A stretch of DNA of 40,528 nucleotides from Bacteroidales bacterium (GTDB lineage: Bacteria; Bacteroidota; Bacteroidia; Bacteroidales; PUMT01): positions 1-40,528 of the forward strand of contig SLPB01000069.1 in NCBI GenBank assembly GCA_007132225.1, written 5' to 3'. A program made the position numbers and the translations under genes. Positions 24,131-33,112 of the stretch are shown piece after piece. The notes under the pieces were generated by a model. That model was not told the DNA's origin and did not search any database. It saw only the letters and a program-made list of their open reading frames with translations. The first letter of the stretch is position 1. Each line of letters opens with the position of its first letter.

Positions 24131-25477
24131 ATGTTAACTAAAAAATCCAGCAGGCGTGACTTCATAAAAACCAGTGCCACAATGGGTATGACAAGTTTGG
24201 TCGCGCCAGTTATCATTCCCTCCGGCGTTTTGGCTGCTCCGGGCAGAACCGGGGCAAATGAAACAATTCATATTGGAGGAATCGGCGTGGGCAGCCGGGG
24301 TGGCGGATTGCTGGATACTTTCAGCAAATTCAGTGATGTTAAGATTGCAGCCGTTGCAGATGCTGACATGAACCGTTGCAGGGAGATTGGCAAAATCTAC
24401 GGTGCCGATACCTACCAGGATTATCGTCACTTACTGGACCGGGAAGATATAGATGCTGTGGTTATTGCTTCACCCGACCATTGGCATGCCTTGCATTCTA
24501 TACATGCGGCCCAGGCAGGAAAAGATATCTATTGTGAAAAAGCACTAACACTAACTATACACGAAGGGCGGCAGATTGTGAAAGCCGCACGTAAATATGA
24601 ACGGGTGTTCCAGACAGGAAGTCAGCAGCGATCCTCCTCTGATTTTTTCCGTGCCTGCATGCTTATACGTAATGGTTACATAGGTCCGGTGAAAAAAGTT
24701 GTCGGGGTGAACTTCCCCGGTCCATGGGAAAACGCCTTGCCGGGCACACCTGTTCCAAATAGCCTCAACTGGGATATGTGGTGCGGCCCTGCCAGGATGC
24801 ACCCCTATCATCCTGAGATCAAGAATAACCGGGGCTATCCGGGATGGCTGTCCGTTCGTGATTTTTGCGGAGGAGAGATTTGTGGTTGGGGAACGCATGA
24901 TATTGACCAGATTCAGTGGGCCCTGGGCATGGATGAAAGGGGGCCGGTTGAAATATGGACAGTGGGAAATCCCTACGAACCATGGATTGCCCTGAGGCCT
25001 GACCGGACGGGTCGCTTTTATGGTGCCAGGGATCCGGTGATCCATATGAAGTATCCGGGTGATATCCATGTGGAATTTTCCGAAATGAAGAATCCTAACG
25101 GAGGTGCTCTTTTCATTGGAGAAAAGGGAGAAATTCGTGTTGACCGGGGAACACTTGATCTCCCCTATAAAGAGTGGTATAATATGCCTCTTGATAAAAT
25201 GGATATCCAGCTGCACACCAGTGATAATCATTACAGGAACTGGATTGATTGTATACGTGACAGGAGCCGTCCGGTTGCCGATGTGGAGATTGGTCACCGT
25301 TCAGTCACTGCCTGCCATCTCGGCAACATCGCACGCTGGATCAGTGAGCGGACCAGGCAGACTGGTGCACGACTGCTCTGGGACCCGGAACAGGAAAGAT
25401 TTACCAACAACGAATGGGGTAATTTTTATCTGGACAGGCCGCGTCGCAAAGAGTACTCACTGCCCGATGAGATTTAA
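24131..25477 (+). CDS. Gfo/Idh/MocA family oxidoreductase with Tat signal
   Basis: 448 residues. Tat signal SRRDFIKTSATMG plus hydrophobic stretch, cleavage near VLAAPG. NAD(P) motif GIGVGSRGGG at about 50-59. The family EKP box reads CEKALTLTIHEG (135-146): the catalytic Lys is kept, the usual Pro is Ala. The C-terminal domain has the W-C-G-P and GWGTHDIDQIQWALG blocks typical of Bacteroidota/Planctomycetes members. Exported dehydrogenases of this type act on sugars or glycosides, some in 3-keto-glycoside routes together with DUF1080 hydrolases, one of which lies at 7.5 kb. It follows fbaB by 81 bases, and a near-consensus promoter (TTTG-N20-TAAGTTTA) overlaps the fbaB terminator. Confidence 0.92.
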   Translation: MLTKKSSRRDFIKTSATMGMTSLVAPVIIPSGVLAAPGRTGANETIHIGGIGVGSRGGGLLDTFSKFSDVKIAAVADADMNRCREIGKIYGADTYQDYRHLLDREDIDAVVIASPDHWHALHSIHAAQAGKDIYCEKALTLTIHEGRQIVKAARKYERVFQTGSQQRSSSDFFRACMLIRNGYIGPVKKVVGVNFPGPWENALPGTPVPNSLNWDMWCGPARMHPYHPEIKNNRGYPGWLSVRDFCGGEICGWGTHDIDQIQWALGMDERGPVEIWTVGNPYEPWIALRPDRTGRFYGARDPVIHMKYPGDIHVEFSEMKNPNGGALFIGEKGEIRVDRGTLDLPYKEWYNMPLDKMDIQLHTSDNHYRNWIDCIRDRSRPVADVEIGHRSVTACHLGNIARWISERTRQTGARLLWDPEQERFTNNEWGNFYLDRPRRKEYSLPDEI

Positions 25478-25656
25478 TATTTAAAAATATCTCTCCGATC
25501 TGACAAGCAGTGCAAGTCTGGCAATACATTTGATGTCCCTCAAAGTCCGGGCAGTTAATCACTTAAATATTAGAGGGGAATCAAATAGTTTTAACAAGAC
25601 CCTTAATCCTGCCAGATTCTGATGAACATTTTTTATATATAAAAAAATTTTCAATT

Positions 25657-26325
25657 ATGAGTGACTGGTTTAACATAGTACTTGCAACACTGGTTGCACT
25701 TCTTCCCATCACCAACCCGGTAAGCACAGCAGCGCTGTTTATGTCAATAACCTCAGGGAAGAAAAAAAGGGAACGTCATGATCAGGCATTTAAGGCTGCA
25801 ATTTATGCCTTCGCAATACTTATTGCTTTTTTAATTCTGGGTACAATAATCATGGAGTTTTTTGGTATATCTATTCCCGGTCTCAGGATCGCTGGTGGAA
25901 TTATGGTCATTCGGGTGGCTTTTTCAATGCTGAAAGCTGAAATGGAAGAAGTAGAGCCGGATACCAAAAAAGAAGCAAAGCGAAAAAGCGATGTTTCATT
26001 TACTCCTTTGGCTATGCCCAGCCTGAGCGGGCCTGGAGCTATAGCGGTAACTATAGGGTTAGCGGCCGGAACAGAAAGGTTGGCCGATTATTCAGCAATT
26101 GTGCTGGGTATTTTCCTGGTTATCCTGGCGGCATTTTTCACCCTTTTAGCTGCAGATAAGATCCTGAAATTCCTTGGAAAAACGGGAATAAATGCATTAT
26201 CCAAGATAATGGGATTTCTATTGCTGGCTGTGGGAATACAGTTCCTGATTAATGGTATAACAGAAATAATCGTTGACGAGGTCTTTCTTAACCGTCTTGT
26301 TCAGAGTATTCAGAATGTAAGCTGA
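25657..26325 (+). CDS. MarC family (UPF0056) membrane protein
   Basis: 222 residues with six hydrophobic segments. Family-specific words are ALLPITNPVSTAALFMSIT near residue 15 and PLAMPSLSGPGAIAVTIGLA near 122, together with GGIMVIRVAFSML. MarC proteins are inner-membrane proteins of unclear function; the old link to multiple antibiotic resistance was withdrawn, and a transport role is only supposed. The loop between TM3 and TM4 (KAEMEEVEPDTKKEAKRK) is strongly charged. It stands alone, 180 bases after the oxidoreductase and 130 before the aldose dehydrogenase. Confidence 0.92.
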   Translation: MSDWFNIVLATLVALLPITNPVSTAALFMSITSGKKKRERHDQAFKAAIYAFAILIAFLILGTIIMEFFGISIPGLRIAGGIMVIRVAFSMLKAEMEEVEPDTKKEAKRKSDVSFTPLAMPSLSGPGAIAVTIGLAAGTERLADYSAIVLGIFLVILAAFFTLLAADKILKFLGKTGINALSKIMGFLLLAVGIQFLINGITEIIVDEVFLNRLVQSIQNVS

Positions 26326-26455
26326 ACAACCACAACAACTTCTTGTTAAAAGATTGATCACCAAGATTAAAAGTTATATCTAAAAGTTAATCATAGAGAT
26401 CCGCACCACGTGAATTTATATCAGGAAAATAAAAATCATAACAAACTTCAAGGAT

Positions 26456-27691
26456 ATGAAAAAAATAAGCATACATAAAAATGGCAAAAGGCAACTTGCT
26501 CTTGTTTTAATATTATTCCTCTTTGGAAGCGCTATTAGTACCTTCTCGCAGGTAAGAGTCTCAGAGCAAATTTTAGAATCAAAAATACAAAGTGAACTGA
26601 TTGATTTCAGGCTTGTACGCGTTGTGGAAAACCTTGAACACCCATGGTCAATAGCCTGGCTCCCTGACGGGAGGATGCTTGTTACGGAAAGGCCGGGGCG
26701 CCTGCACCTGATAAATGGCACAACAGTAACCGGATTAAACAACCTTCCCCTTATATTTCCCCGGGAAGGCAATCAACAGGATGCTCAGATCAGCGGCCAG
26801 GCAGGTTTGCTTGATGTTGCAGTACACCCTGACTATCCGGATAACGGCTGGATATACTTTACATATTCCAGTCCGGGAGACACAGACGGTGTAGATTCAC
26901 ATACAGCAACCGCTACCGCCCTTGCAAGAGCAAGGTTAAATGCTGAAGGGACAGATCTTGTTGACCTGGAAACCCTTTACACGGCAATTCCACGTACTGA
27001 GCCCGGAAGGCATTATGGTTCGCGTATTGTATTCCCCGGAGATGGCACTGTACTTTTCTCGGTCGGAGAACGTGGATTAAGGTACCCGGCCCAGGACCTG
27101 TCAGATCCCTCCGGTTCAATGATAAGGCTTATGGAAGACGGAGGTGCCCCTCCTGATAATCCCTTCATAGGTGCTGCTCCCGGTAATATAAGGCCGGAGA
27201 TATATTCATTTGGCCACCGAAATAATCAGGGCCTTACTCTAAACCCGGTCAATGGTGAGATATGGACTACCGAACACGGGCCCAGGGGAGGCGATCTGCT
27301 GTTCAGAATTGAAGCAGGCCATAATTATGGCTGGCCCCATGTAGCATTCGGCACTGAATACTCCACAGATGAACATATTGGCATTGGACGTGAAGCACCC
27401 GGTGTCACTCCCCCGGTTTTTATATGGGAATATTCCATGGCTCCTTCAGGCCTTACATTTTATTCTGGAGAAAAATTTGCCCCATGGCACGGGAATCTTC
27501 TTGCCGGATCATTGCGCCTTCAAAGGATAGACAGACTGGTTATTGAAAATGGCCGGGTAACACATAAAGAGATCCTTATATCTGAAAAGATAGGCCGCAT
27601 CAGAGATGTCAGGCAGGGACCAGACGGGTTCATATATATTGCCACCGATGAACCTGAAGGGGGAATTTACAGGCTGGAACCTGTTGAATAG
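26456..27691 (+). CDS. PQQ-dependent soluble aldose dehydrogenase (YliI/Asd-like)
   Basis: 411 residues. A signal peptide (hydrophobic core about 14-29, ending STFSQ) places it in the periplasm. It is a six-bladed beta-propeller of the soluble glucose dehydrogenase (GSDH) family: EHPWSIAWLPDGRMLVTER (61-79), GQAGLLDVAVHPDY with the catalytic base His124, YGSRIVFPGDG, FGHRNNQGLTLNP with the PQQ-contacting Arg (253-256) and WTTEHGPRGGDLL. Such enzymes oxidise the anomeric carbon of aldoses using PQQ, passing electrons to quinones. No pqq biosynthesis gene is in the window, so the cofactor may be taken up from outside. Monocistronic as far as can be seen. Confidence 0.93.
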   Translation: MKKISIHKNGKRQLALVLILFLFGSAISTFSQVRVSEQILESKIQSELIDFRLVRVVENLEHPWSIAWLPDGRMLVTERPGRLHLINGTTVTGLNNLPLIFPREGNQQDAQISGQAGLLDVAVHPDYPDNGWIYFTYSSPGDTDGVDSHTATATALARARLNAEGTDLVDLETLYTAIPRTEPGRHYGSRIVFPGDGTVLFSVGERGLRYPAQDLSDPSGSMIRLMEDGGAPPDNPFIGAAPGNIRPEIYSFGHRNNQGLTLNPVNGEIWTTEHGPRGGDLLFRIEAGHNYGWPHVAFGTEYSTDEHIGIGREAPGVTPPVFIWEYSMAPSGLTFYSGEKFAPWHGNLLAGSLRLQRIDRLVIENGRVTHKEILISEKIGRIRDVRQGPDGFIYIATDEPEGGIYRLEPVE

Positions 27692-27745
27692 ATTAATATT
27701 TCATTAATAATCCAGTTCACTCTTTTCTTTCTCTGACCCGGTTTT

Positions 27746-27753
27746 TAAATTTG
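27746..27753 (+). promoter_or_regulatory. -7 box before the CocE-type hydrolase
   Basis: TAAATTTG matches TAnnTTTG exactly, 50 bases before the ATG at 27803. No TTG lies at the proper -33 distance (TTTC-like instead), so this is half a promoter match. Confidence 0.35.
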
Positions 27754-27802
27754 TTATAGTGAGATCCTGTCCAAACACTAAGTTGAATATAAACAAACAG
27801 TT

Positions 27803-29803
27803 ATGAAAGGTGTTAATGTGATTGAAAATGAATGGATTCCCATGAGCGATGGGACTAATCTTGCAGCAAAGATATGGTTGCCCAAAGATGCTGAACATAA
27901 CCCTGTTCCCGCTGTGCTGGAATATATTCCCTACAGGAAGCGGGACCTGAAAGCAGTTAATGATCATAAACTACACAGTTATTTTGCCCGCAGCGGATAT
28001 GCGGGAGTCCGCGTAGACATAAGGGGAAGCGGCGACTCAGAAGGGATCCTCCGGGATGAATATCTTCAGCAGGAACTTAATGATGGTGTCGAGATAATCA
28101 AATGGCTTGCCAGTAGACCCTGGTGTGACGGAAATGTAGGGATGATTGGCATATCATGGGGAGGCTTCAACGGACTACAGATCGCTGCCCTTCAGCCACC
28201 CGAATTGAAAGCTGTTATTACCGTAGCTTCTACCGACGACCGTTATGCAGATGATGTTCATTATATGGGCGGCTGCCTGCTTTCCGATAATCTTTCCTGG
28301 GCTTCGGTAATGTTTGCCAATAACAGTTGTCCCCCCGACCCCCAGATAGTTGGAGATAAGTGGAGATCGATGTGGCTTGAAAGATTAGAAGGAAGCGGCC
28401 TGTGGTTGAAAAAATGGCTGGAGCATCAGCGGCGTGATGATTACTGGAAGCACGGTTCAATCTGCGAAGATTACGGAGCGATAAAGTGCCCGGTAATGGC
28501 TGTCAGTGGCTGGGCAGACGGCTATTCGAATGCTGTATTCAGGATACTGGAAAACCTGGACGTCCCACGAAAGGGAATTGTTGGAGCCTATGGCCACAAA
28601 TATCCGCATATGGGCGGACCCGGTCCGGCAATGGACTTTCTGAACGAAGCTGTTCGCTGGTGGAACCAGTGGCTAAAGGGAGTTGACAACGGAGTAAAGG
28701 ATGAACCGATGTTATATACATATATGCTGGATACGGTATCTCCCCTGTCATCTGACCGGCCCGGCAGATGGATAGATGAAGAGTCCTGGCCATCCCAAAA
28801 TATTGAAGAAGACAAATATCCCCTCGATAATCTCAATATCGGTTTTCGAAATCACCGGGCAGTTGACGAGGAAAACACCGTCAGCATTAAGAGCCCCCTG
28901 AATGTAGGGTTATTTGCCGGAAAATGGTGTTCTTATTCCGAATCAACTGACCTTCCAAGTGATCAGAGAGAGGAAGATGGGGGAGCACTGGTATTCGACA
29001 GCCCTGTTTTAAAACAAGATTATGAGATCCTGGGCAAACCCTACCTGAGGCTAAGGATAAAATCGGACAAGAGAGTGGCTATGGTAGCTGCAAGAATTTC
29101 GGATATAGGACCTGACGGAAGAGCTACGAGAGTCACATTCGGATTACTTAACCTCACCCACAGGAAGAGTGACGAAGAGCCCGAAGAACTTTTACCCGGC
29201 AAAATTTATGATGTTACAGTTCCCATGAACTATATAGCACAGCATTTTCCCGCCGGAAACCAGTTGAGGATCTCCATATCCACTTCCTACTGGCCACTGG
29301 CCTGGCCATCGCCCGAGCCTTCACGGTTAACTATATACCCTTCTGAAAGCTACATGGTACTGCCAAAACGAAAAGTGGGAAAAAGAGATGTGTCTAAAAA
29401 GGCATTAAGAAAGCCAGGAGCACTTGAGGAGCTGGACACAACTCTCCTTGTTCCGCACAAAAGAGAATGGATCGTGGAACGTAATCTTGCTACCAACGAA
29501 GTGACCCTGAAGATTGAAAATGACGATCCCCAATACCTGTTACATCATATTAACACTGAATTACGAAAAGATGTCACCGAGAAATACTATTACAGCAATA
29601 ATAAATATGACACAGTAAGGGGAGAAGTAAAAAGTGTCAGGGAGTTCAGGCGTGATGACTGGAAAATAAAGACCATCACCCGTACCATCCTTACTTCCAC
29701 ACGCACACATTTTGTTATAAGGGCCACTATGGATGCCTATGAAGGAGATGTAAGGATATATAACAGGGCTTTTGATGAGAAAATACCCAGAGACCTGGTA
29801 TGA
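27803..29803 (+). CDS. CocE/NonD family alpha/beta hydrolase
   Basis: 666 residues, no signal peptide, so cytoplasmic. Opening IPMSDGTNLAAKIWLP and VRVDIRGSGDSEG are typical of the X-Pro dipeptidyl-peptidase (S15)/CocE class. The catalytic triad can be read: Ser118 in GISWGGFNG, Asp239 in SGWADGYSN and a His in GAYGHKYPHMGGP (His265 or His269). The C-terminal half from about 370 is the jelly-roll domain (PYLRLRIKSDKRVAMV and PAGNQLRISISTSYWPLAWP). Family members hydrolyse peptides with proline, cocaine-like esters or beta-lactam side chains; the substrate here is unknown. The ATP-grasp gene follows after 54 bases on the same strand, so a joint pathway on amides or peptides is likely. Confidence 0.9.
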   Translation: MKGVNVIENEWIPMSDGTNLAAKIWLPKDAEHNPVPAVLEYIPYRKRDLKAVNDHKLHSYFARSGYAGVRVDIRGSGDSEGILRDEYLQQELNDGVEIIKWLASRPWCDGNVGMIGISWGGFNGLQIAALQPPELKAVITVASTDDRYADDVHYMGGCLLSDNLSWASVMFANNSCPPDPQIVGDKWRSMWLERLEGSGLWLKKWLEHQRRDDYWKHGSICEDYGAIKCPVMAVSGWADGYSNAVFRILENLDVPRKGIVGAYGHKYPHMGGPGPAMDFLNEAVRWWNQWLKGVDNGVKDEPMLYTYMLDTVSPLSSDRPGRWIDEESWPSQNIEEDKYPLDNLNIGFRNHRAVDEENTVSIKSPLNVGLFAGKWCSYSESTDLPSDQREEDGGALVFDSPVLKQDYEILGKPYLRLRIKSDKRVAMVAARISDIGPDGRATRVTFGLLNLTHRKSDEEPEELLPGKIYDVTVPMNYIAQHFPAGNQLRISISTSYWPLAWPSPEPSRLTIYPSESYMVLPKRKVGKRDVSKKALRKPGALEELDTTLLVPHKREWIVERNLATNEVTLKIENDDPQYLLHHINTELRKDVTEKYYYSNNKYDTVRGEVKSVREFRRDDWKIKTITRTILTSTRTHFVIRATMDAYEGDVRIYNRAFDEKIPRDLV

Positions 29804-29857
29804 AAAATCACATAAAAATCTTTATAATAAGAAAAAGCCTGAATTAATAAAAAAAAT

Positions 29858-31150
29858 ATGAGCAAAAAAAAGAATGTTTTTGTTATAGGACTGGATGATT
29901 TCAATCTTGAAAAGCTGAGCCACTTGCCGGAAGCAAAAGAGTGCGATTTTTTGCCGGCAATAAGACTGGATGAGATGCGGGATGTCGAGAAGTTCTCCAT
30001 CCCTGATCTGCTGGAAACGGCTGATAAAAGAATAAAGGAAGCTGGCAGAATTGATGCGGCAGTGAGCTGGTTCGACTTTCCGGGATCAGTGCTGGTCCCC
30101 ATCATCGCAGAAAAGTATAATGTTCCCGGTCCGTCTCTTAAAGATGTTATGAAATGTGAACATAAATACTGGAGCCGGGTCGAACAACGCAGGGCAATAC
30201 CTGAAAACATACCTGAATTTAAGGCATTTGATATTTATGATGACAATGCATACGATAAGATTGATTTCAAACCCCCGTTCTGGATCAAACCAATCAAATC
30301 TTACGGATCGTTTCTTGCATACAAAATTGAGAACAAAGAGCAATTCAATGAATGCATTCGGGAGGCACGGGAACACATCGACCTGATGGTAGAACCTTTC
30401 ACCTACATTTTTGATAAATATGAGGTGTCACCGGAGATATCTAAAATGGAAGAAAAGATGTTCGCTGAGACCATGATAAAAGGACATCAATGTACTGCCG
30501 AGGGATACTCGGTTAATGGCAAGATTGAGGTGTACGGCATCATTGATTCGATCCTTGAAGGTGATACTTCATCCTTTAGCCGGTATGAGTATCCGAGCAG
30601 TCTGGATCAGGAAACAAAGGAAAGAATTTTTTCAATATCAAAAAAGGCTATCAGGCAGATTGGACTAAAAAACTCAGCCTTTAATATTGAATATTTTTAT
30701 GATGAAAACACCGGTGAAATTAACCTGCTTGAGGTGAATCCCAGGATGTCGCAGTCACACGGAGACATGTTTGAGAAGGTACATGGCATGTCTCATCATG
30801 AGATCATGTTGAATATAGCCCTGGGAAGAAAACCGGTTAAACTCGACAAAACAGGTGAATACGAGATTGCCGCTCACTTTATGCTAAGATCTTTCAAGTC
30901 CGGCATAGTCAAAGAAGCTCCCGGTAAAAAAACAATCAATGAACTGAAACAAAAATACCCGGATTTTGATATTTTACTGAATGTAAAAGAAGGCATGGAT
31001 TTGGATGATATGGCACAGCATCATATTGACAGTTACAGTTACGTGATGGCAAATATCTTTCTCGGTGCGCAGAGCAGTGGGGAGCTGCTTGAAAAATACA
31101 ATGATGTGGTTGAAAAACTTGCCATCAAAGTAGAACCCGGAGAAGAATGA
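29858..31150 (+). CDS. ATP-grasp domain ligase
   Basis: 430 residues, cytoplasmic. Carbamoyl-phosphate-synthase/biotin-carboxylase-like ATP-grasp enzyme: N-terminal pre-ATP-grasp part (NVFVIGLDDFNLEKL), ATP-binding lysine region PFWIKPIKSYGSFLAYKI (about 140-160), AETMIKGHQCTAEGYSVNGK and the metal-binding LLEVNPRMSQSHG around Glu292 and Asn294. Such enzymes activate a carboxylate as an acyl phosphate and join it to an amine or thiol. The C-terminal region is that of the L-amino-acid ligase/carboxylase-like group. It is paired with the CocE-type hydrolase, so the two may build and break the same amide bond, which is inference. Product unknown. Confidence 0.85.
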   Translation: MSKKKNVFVIGLDDFNLEKLSHLPEAKECDFLPAIRLDEMRDVEKFSIPDLLETADKRIKEAGRIDAAVSWFDFPGSVLVPIIAEKYNVPGPSLKDVMKCEHKYWSRVEQRRAIPENIPEFKAFDIYDDNAYDKIDFKPPFWIKPIKSYGSFLAYKIENKEQFNECIREAREHIDLMVEPFTYIFDKYEVSPEISKMEEKMFAETMIKGHQCTAEGYSVNGKIEVYGIIDSILEGDTSSFSRYEYPSSLDQETKERIFSISKKAIRQIGLKNSAFNIEYFYDENTGEINLLEVNPRMSQSHGDMFEKVHGMSHHEIMLNIALGRKPVKLDKTGEYEIAAHFMLRSFKSGIVKEAPGKKTINELKQKYPDFDILLNVKEGMDLDDMAQHHIDSYSYVMANIFLGAQSSGELLEKYNDVVEKLAIKVEPGEE

Positions 31151-31344
31151 TCACTATTTTAATTCGCAATTCCTTATTTTATTAAGCATGATGGAATTTC
31201 AATAAAAAATTTAATCTCCGGTTTTAGAGCTATGGAATAATACGGATGGATTTTATGTAAAATATCCAGACCAATAATATATATCTCCTGGAAATAAACC
31301 CAGGGATATCCCGGGCCCATACGGATATATTTGTCTAAATCCTT

Positions 31345-32862
31345 CTAATAACGGCGTATTATCTCTTTGAGAAAAGACTCCGTGGCAGAGCGGACTTCAT
31401 CACTGGCTTTATAATGATTATTAACAAGTACTGAAAAAATTAAATTCCGTCCTCCTTTAGTAACTATATAGCCGCTAAGCGAAACAGCATTACCTCCCAG
31501 AGTACCTGTCTTGGCATATATTTTCCTCTTCTCATCCATATAATGGTTCTTTAGGGTCCCTTCACCACCCGTGGGCAGCAGGCGGCTTGTTCTATCAAAT
31601 CCGTATTCATCCTTCATTTTCCCAAGAAGCCACACGATTGATTCAGGCGTAAACAGGTTATACCTGCTCAGTCCGCTGCCATCAACCCAGCGGACCGGAT
31701 GTGGCAGATACTTAAAATCATTCTCCAGCAGATAATCAATCAGCAATGTTTCGTCCATCACACCGAATAGTTTTTGGCTGATCATCAACAAGGTCTGCTC
31801 GGCATAAAAATTATCACTATAATGCATCATGGGCCGGAAAAGGGAATCTGCAGGACGGGAATATATGGTCCCTGGATGCTCCGGGTGTACTGTTATGCCT
31901 GAATGATGATCCGTAAAAGGAAAATCCTTTATCCCTGAACGAACGGGAAGTCCGCGCTGGTTAATAAAAGCAGCGCCGCAAGGGGCAACCATAATATCTT
32001 TTTTAAGAGTGTCTTTCAACAATTCAAGAGCTGCCTGCATTCCATTGGTGGCAAAAGGCACAAACATCTCCCTGTCCCCCTCCAGTCCGGGATACACAGT
32101 ATAATCATTGACAGTAACAGGTCTTATGACTTCAAATTTTTCATTCCCACCGTCTTTTATCTCAACCTGCCAGGGATGGCGCGGATATGATGATACCAAA
32201 GTAACCATTACATCTTCGTCCAGGCCAGCCATCTCTTTTTGTGCCCATATCATACCATTTCCATATATTGGAAACGGACTTCGTTCAGGCATGTAATAAT
32301 CCAGGTAAAAGTTCCAGGGCCATCCATACCCTAAAGATCCAGTTCTCCAATGTGGTTCAATGAAAACAACCGGCTTTTCAACATTAATCAAAAAATCAAG
32401 AACCGGCTGAACGGGAAAATCCAGGAGCATAAAGGTGGGATCTCCGGTGGGAAACAAGTACACTGTATCATTATGCACGGAATACTGCATACCAGGAATA
32501 CTGTCACCAAGATATTTCAAGCCTGCATAAAGAGTTGCCAGCTTGATATTACTGGCGGGCAGAAAAAATTTATCACTGTTATGAGTGTAAATGTACTTCT
32601 CACTGCCGGCGTCATAAATTGCGACCCCCACATGGGTATCAGAAATTGCAGGGTCATTTAAAAAGTTCCCGGGAATTGATGTTTTTCCAAAATACCTCGT
32701 AGAAGTACATGATCCTGAAACAAGGAAGAAAAAAAATAGCAGGATCGCTGTAAGATTAAAGAACCCGGCCGGCATACTTTTATTTTCAATCAAAGGTTCC
32801 GGATCAATTTTGTGAACTGCAATTCTCTTTTCAGGTTGCGGCTTTCTTATACATTTATTCAT
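31345..32862 (-). CDS. dacB: D-alanyl-D-alanine carboxypeptidase/endopeptidase (PBP4, S13)
   Basis: 505 residues from the first ATG. Penicillin-binding protein of low molecular mass class C, trimming or cutting peptidoglycan cross-links in the periplasm. The three active-site motifs are present: Ser104-x-x-Lys107 in PASNIKLA, Ser349-Asp-Asn351 in HYSDNFYAEQ and Lys451-Thr-Gly in YAKTGTLGG. A hydrophobic segment before Cys52 (AILLFFFFLVSGSC) is a lipoprotein signal. Because that signal starts at Met30 (position 32775) and the preceding 29 residues are polar, the later ATG is probably the real start. A TATATTTG -7 box (32869-32876) would begin transcription at or just before the first ATG, which supports the later start. 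Confidence 0.92.
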   Translation of the reverse strand: MNKCIRKPQPEKRIAVHKIDPEPLIENKSMPAGFFNLTAILLFFFFLVSGSCTSTRYFGKTSIPGNFLNDPAISDTHVGVAIYDAGSEKYIYTHNSDKFFLPASNIKLATLYAGLKYLGDSIPGMQYSVHNDTVYLFPTGDPTFMLLDFPVQPVLDFLINVEKPVVFIEPHWRTGSLGYGWPWNFYLDYYMPERSPFPIYGNGMIWAQKEMAGLDEDVMVTLVSSYPRHPWQVEIKDGGNEKFEVIRPVTVNDYTVYPGLEGDREMFVPFATNGMQAALELLKDTLKKDIMVAPCGAAFINQRGLPVRSGIKDFPFTDHHSGITVHPEHPGTIYSRPADSLFRPMMHYSDNFYAEQTLLMISQKLFGVMDETLLIDYLLENDFKYLPHPVRWVDGSGLSRYNLFTPESIVWLLGKMKDEYGFDRTSRLLPTGGEGTLKNHYMDEKRKIYAKTGTLGGNAVSLSGYIVTKGGRNLIFSVLVNNHYKASDEVRSATESFLKEIIRRY

Positions 32863-32868
32863 AACTTA

Positions 32869-32876
32869 CAAATATA
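32869..32876 (-). promoter_or_regulatory. -7 box of dacB
   Basis: TATATTTG on the minus strand matches TAnnTTTG. Transcription from it would start about seven bases downstream, close to position 32862, which makes the upstream ATG leaderless and points to the ATG at 32775 as start. No TTG -33 box at the correct distance was seen. Confidence 0.35.
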
Positions 32877-33112
32877 CTTGAATTTTACATCTAATTAAAG
32901 TTGCAAAATGCTCTTGCATTAGCAAATTTATCTATTTATCAAACAGTTTATTAAATGATAAATGAACTGATTAAATTAAATAATATAAGATAAAGCAAAG
33001 CGGTTCATTCTGTAAGTCAAAATTTTGTGTTTTATTAAACAAAGTTTTGTAAAATATCCCTTCTTTCCATACCTTTAATTCTTGTATAACTGTAACTTAA
33101 ATTCTGCTTTTA

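Noticed and set aside
24551-25297. 248-codon open frame on the minus strand
   Set aside because: It lies fully inside the well-supported Gfo/Idh/MocA gene on the other strand and its product has no recognisable domain or protein-like pattern.
26369-26389. AAAAGTTA repeated twice with 13-base period
   Set aside because: Short AT-rich words repeat often by chance here; no symmetry or promoter relation.
29737-30210. 157-codon minus-strand frame spanning the CocE/ATP-grasp junction
   Set aside because: Covers parts of two convincing genes on the plus strand; Ser-rich shadow.
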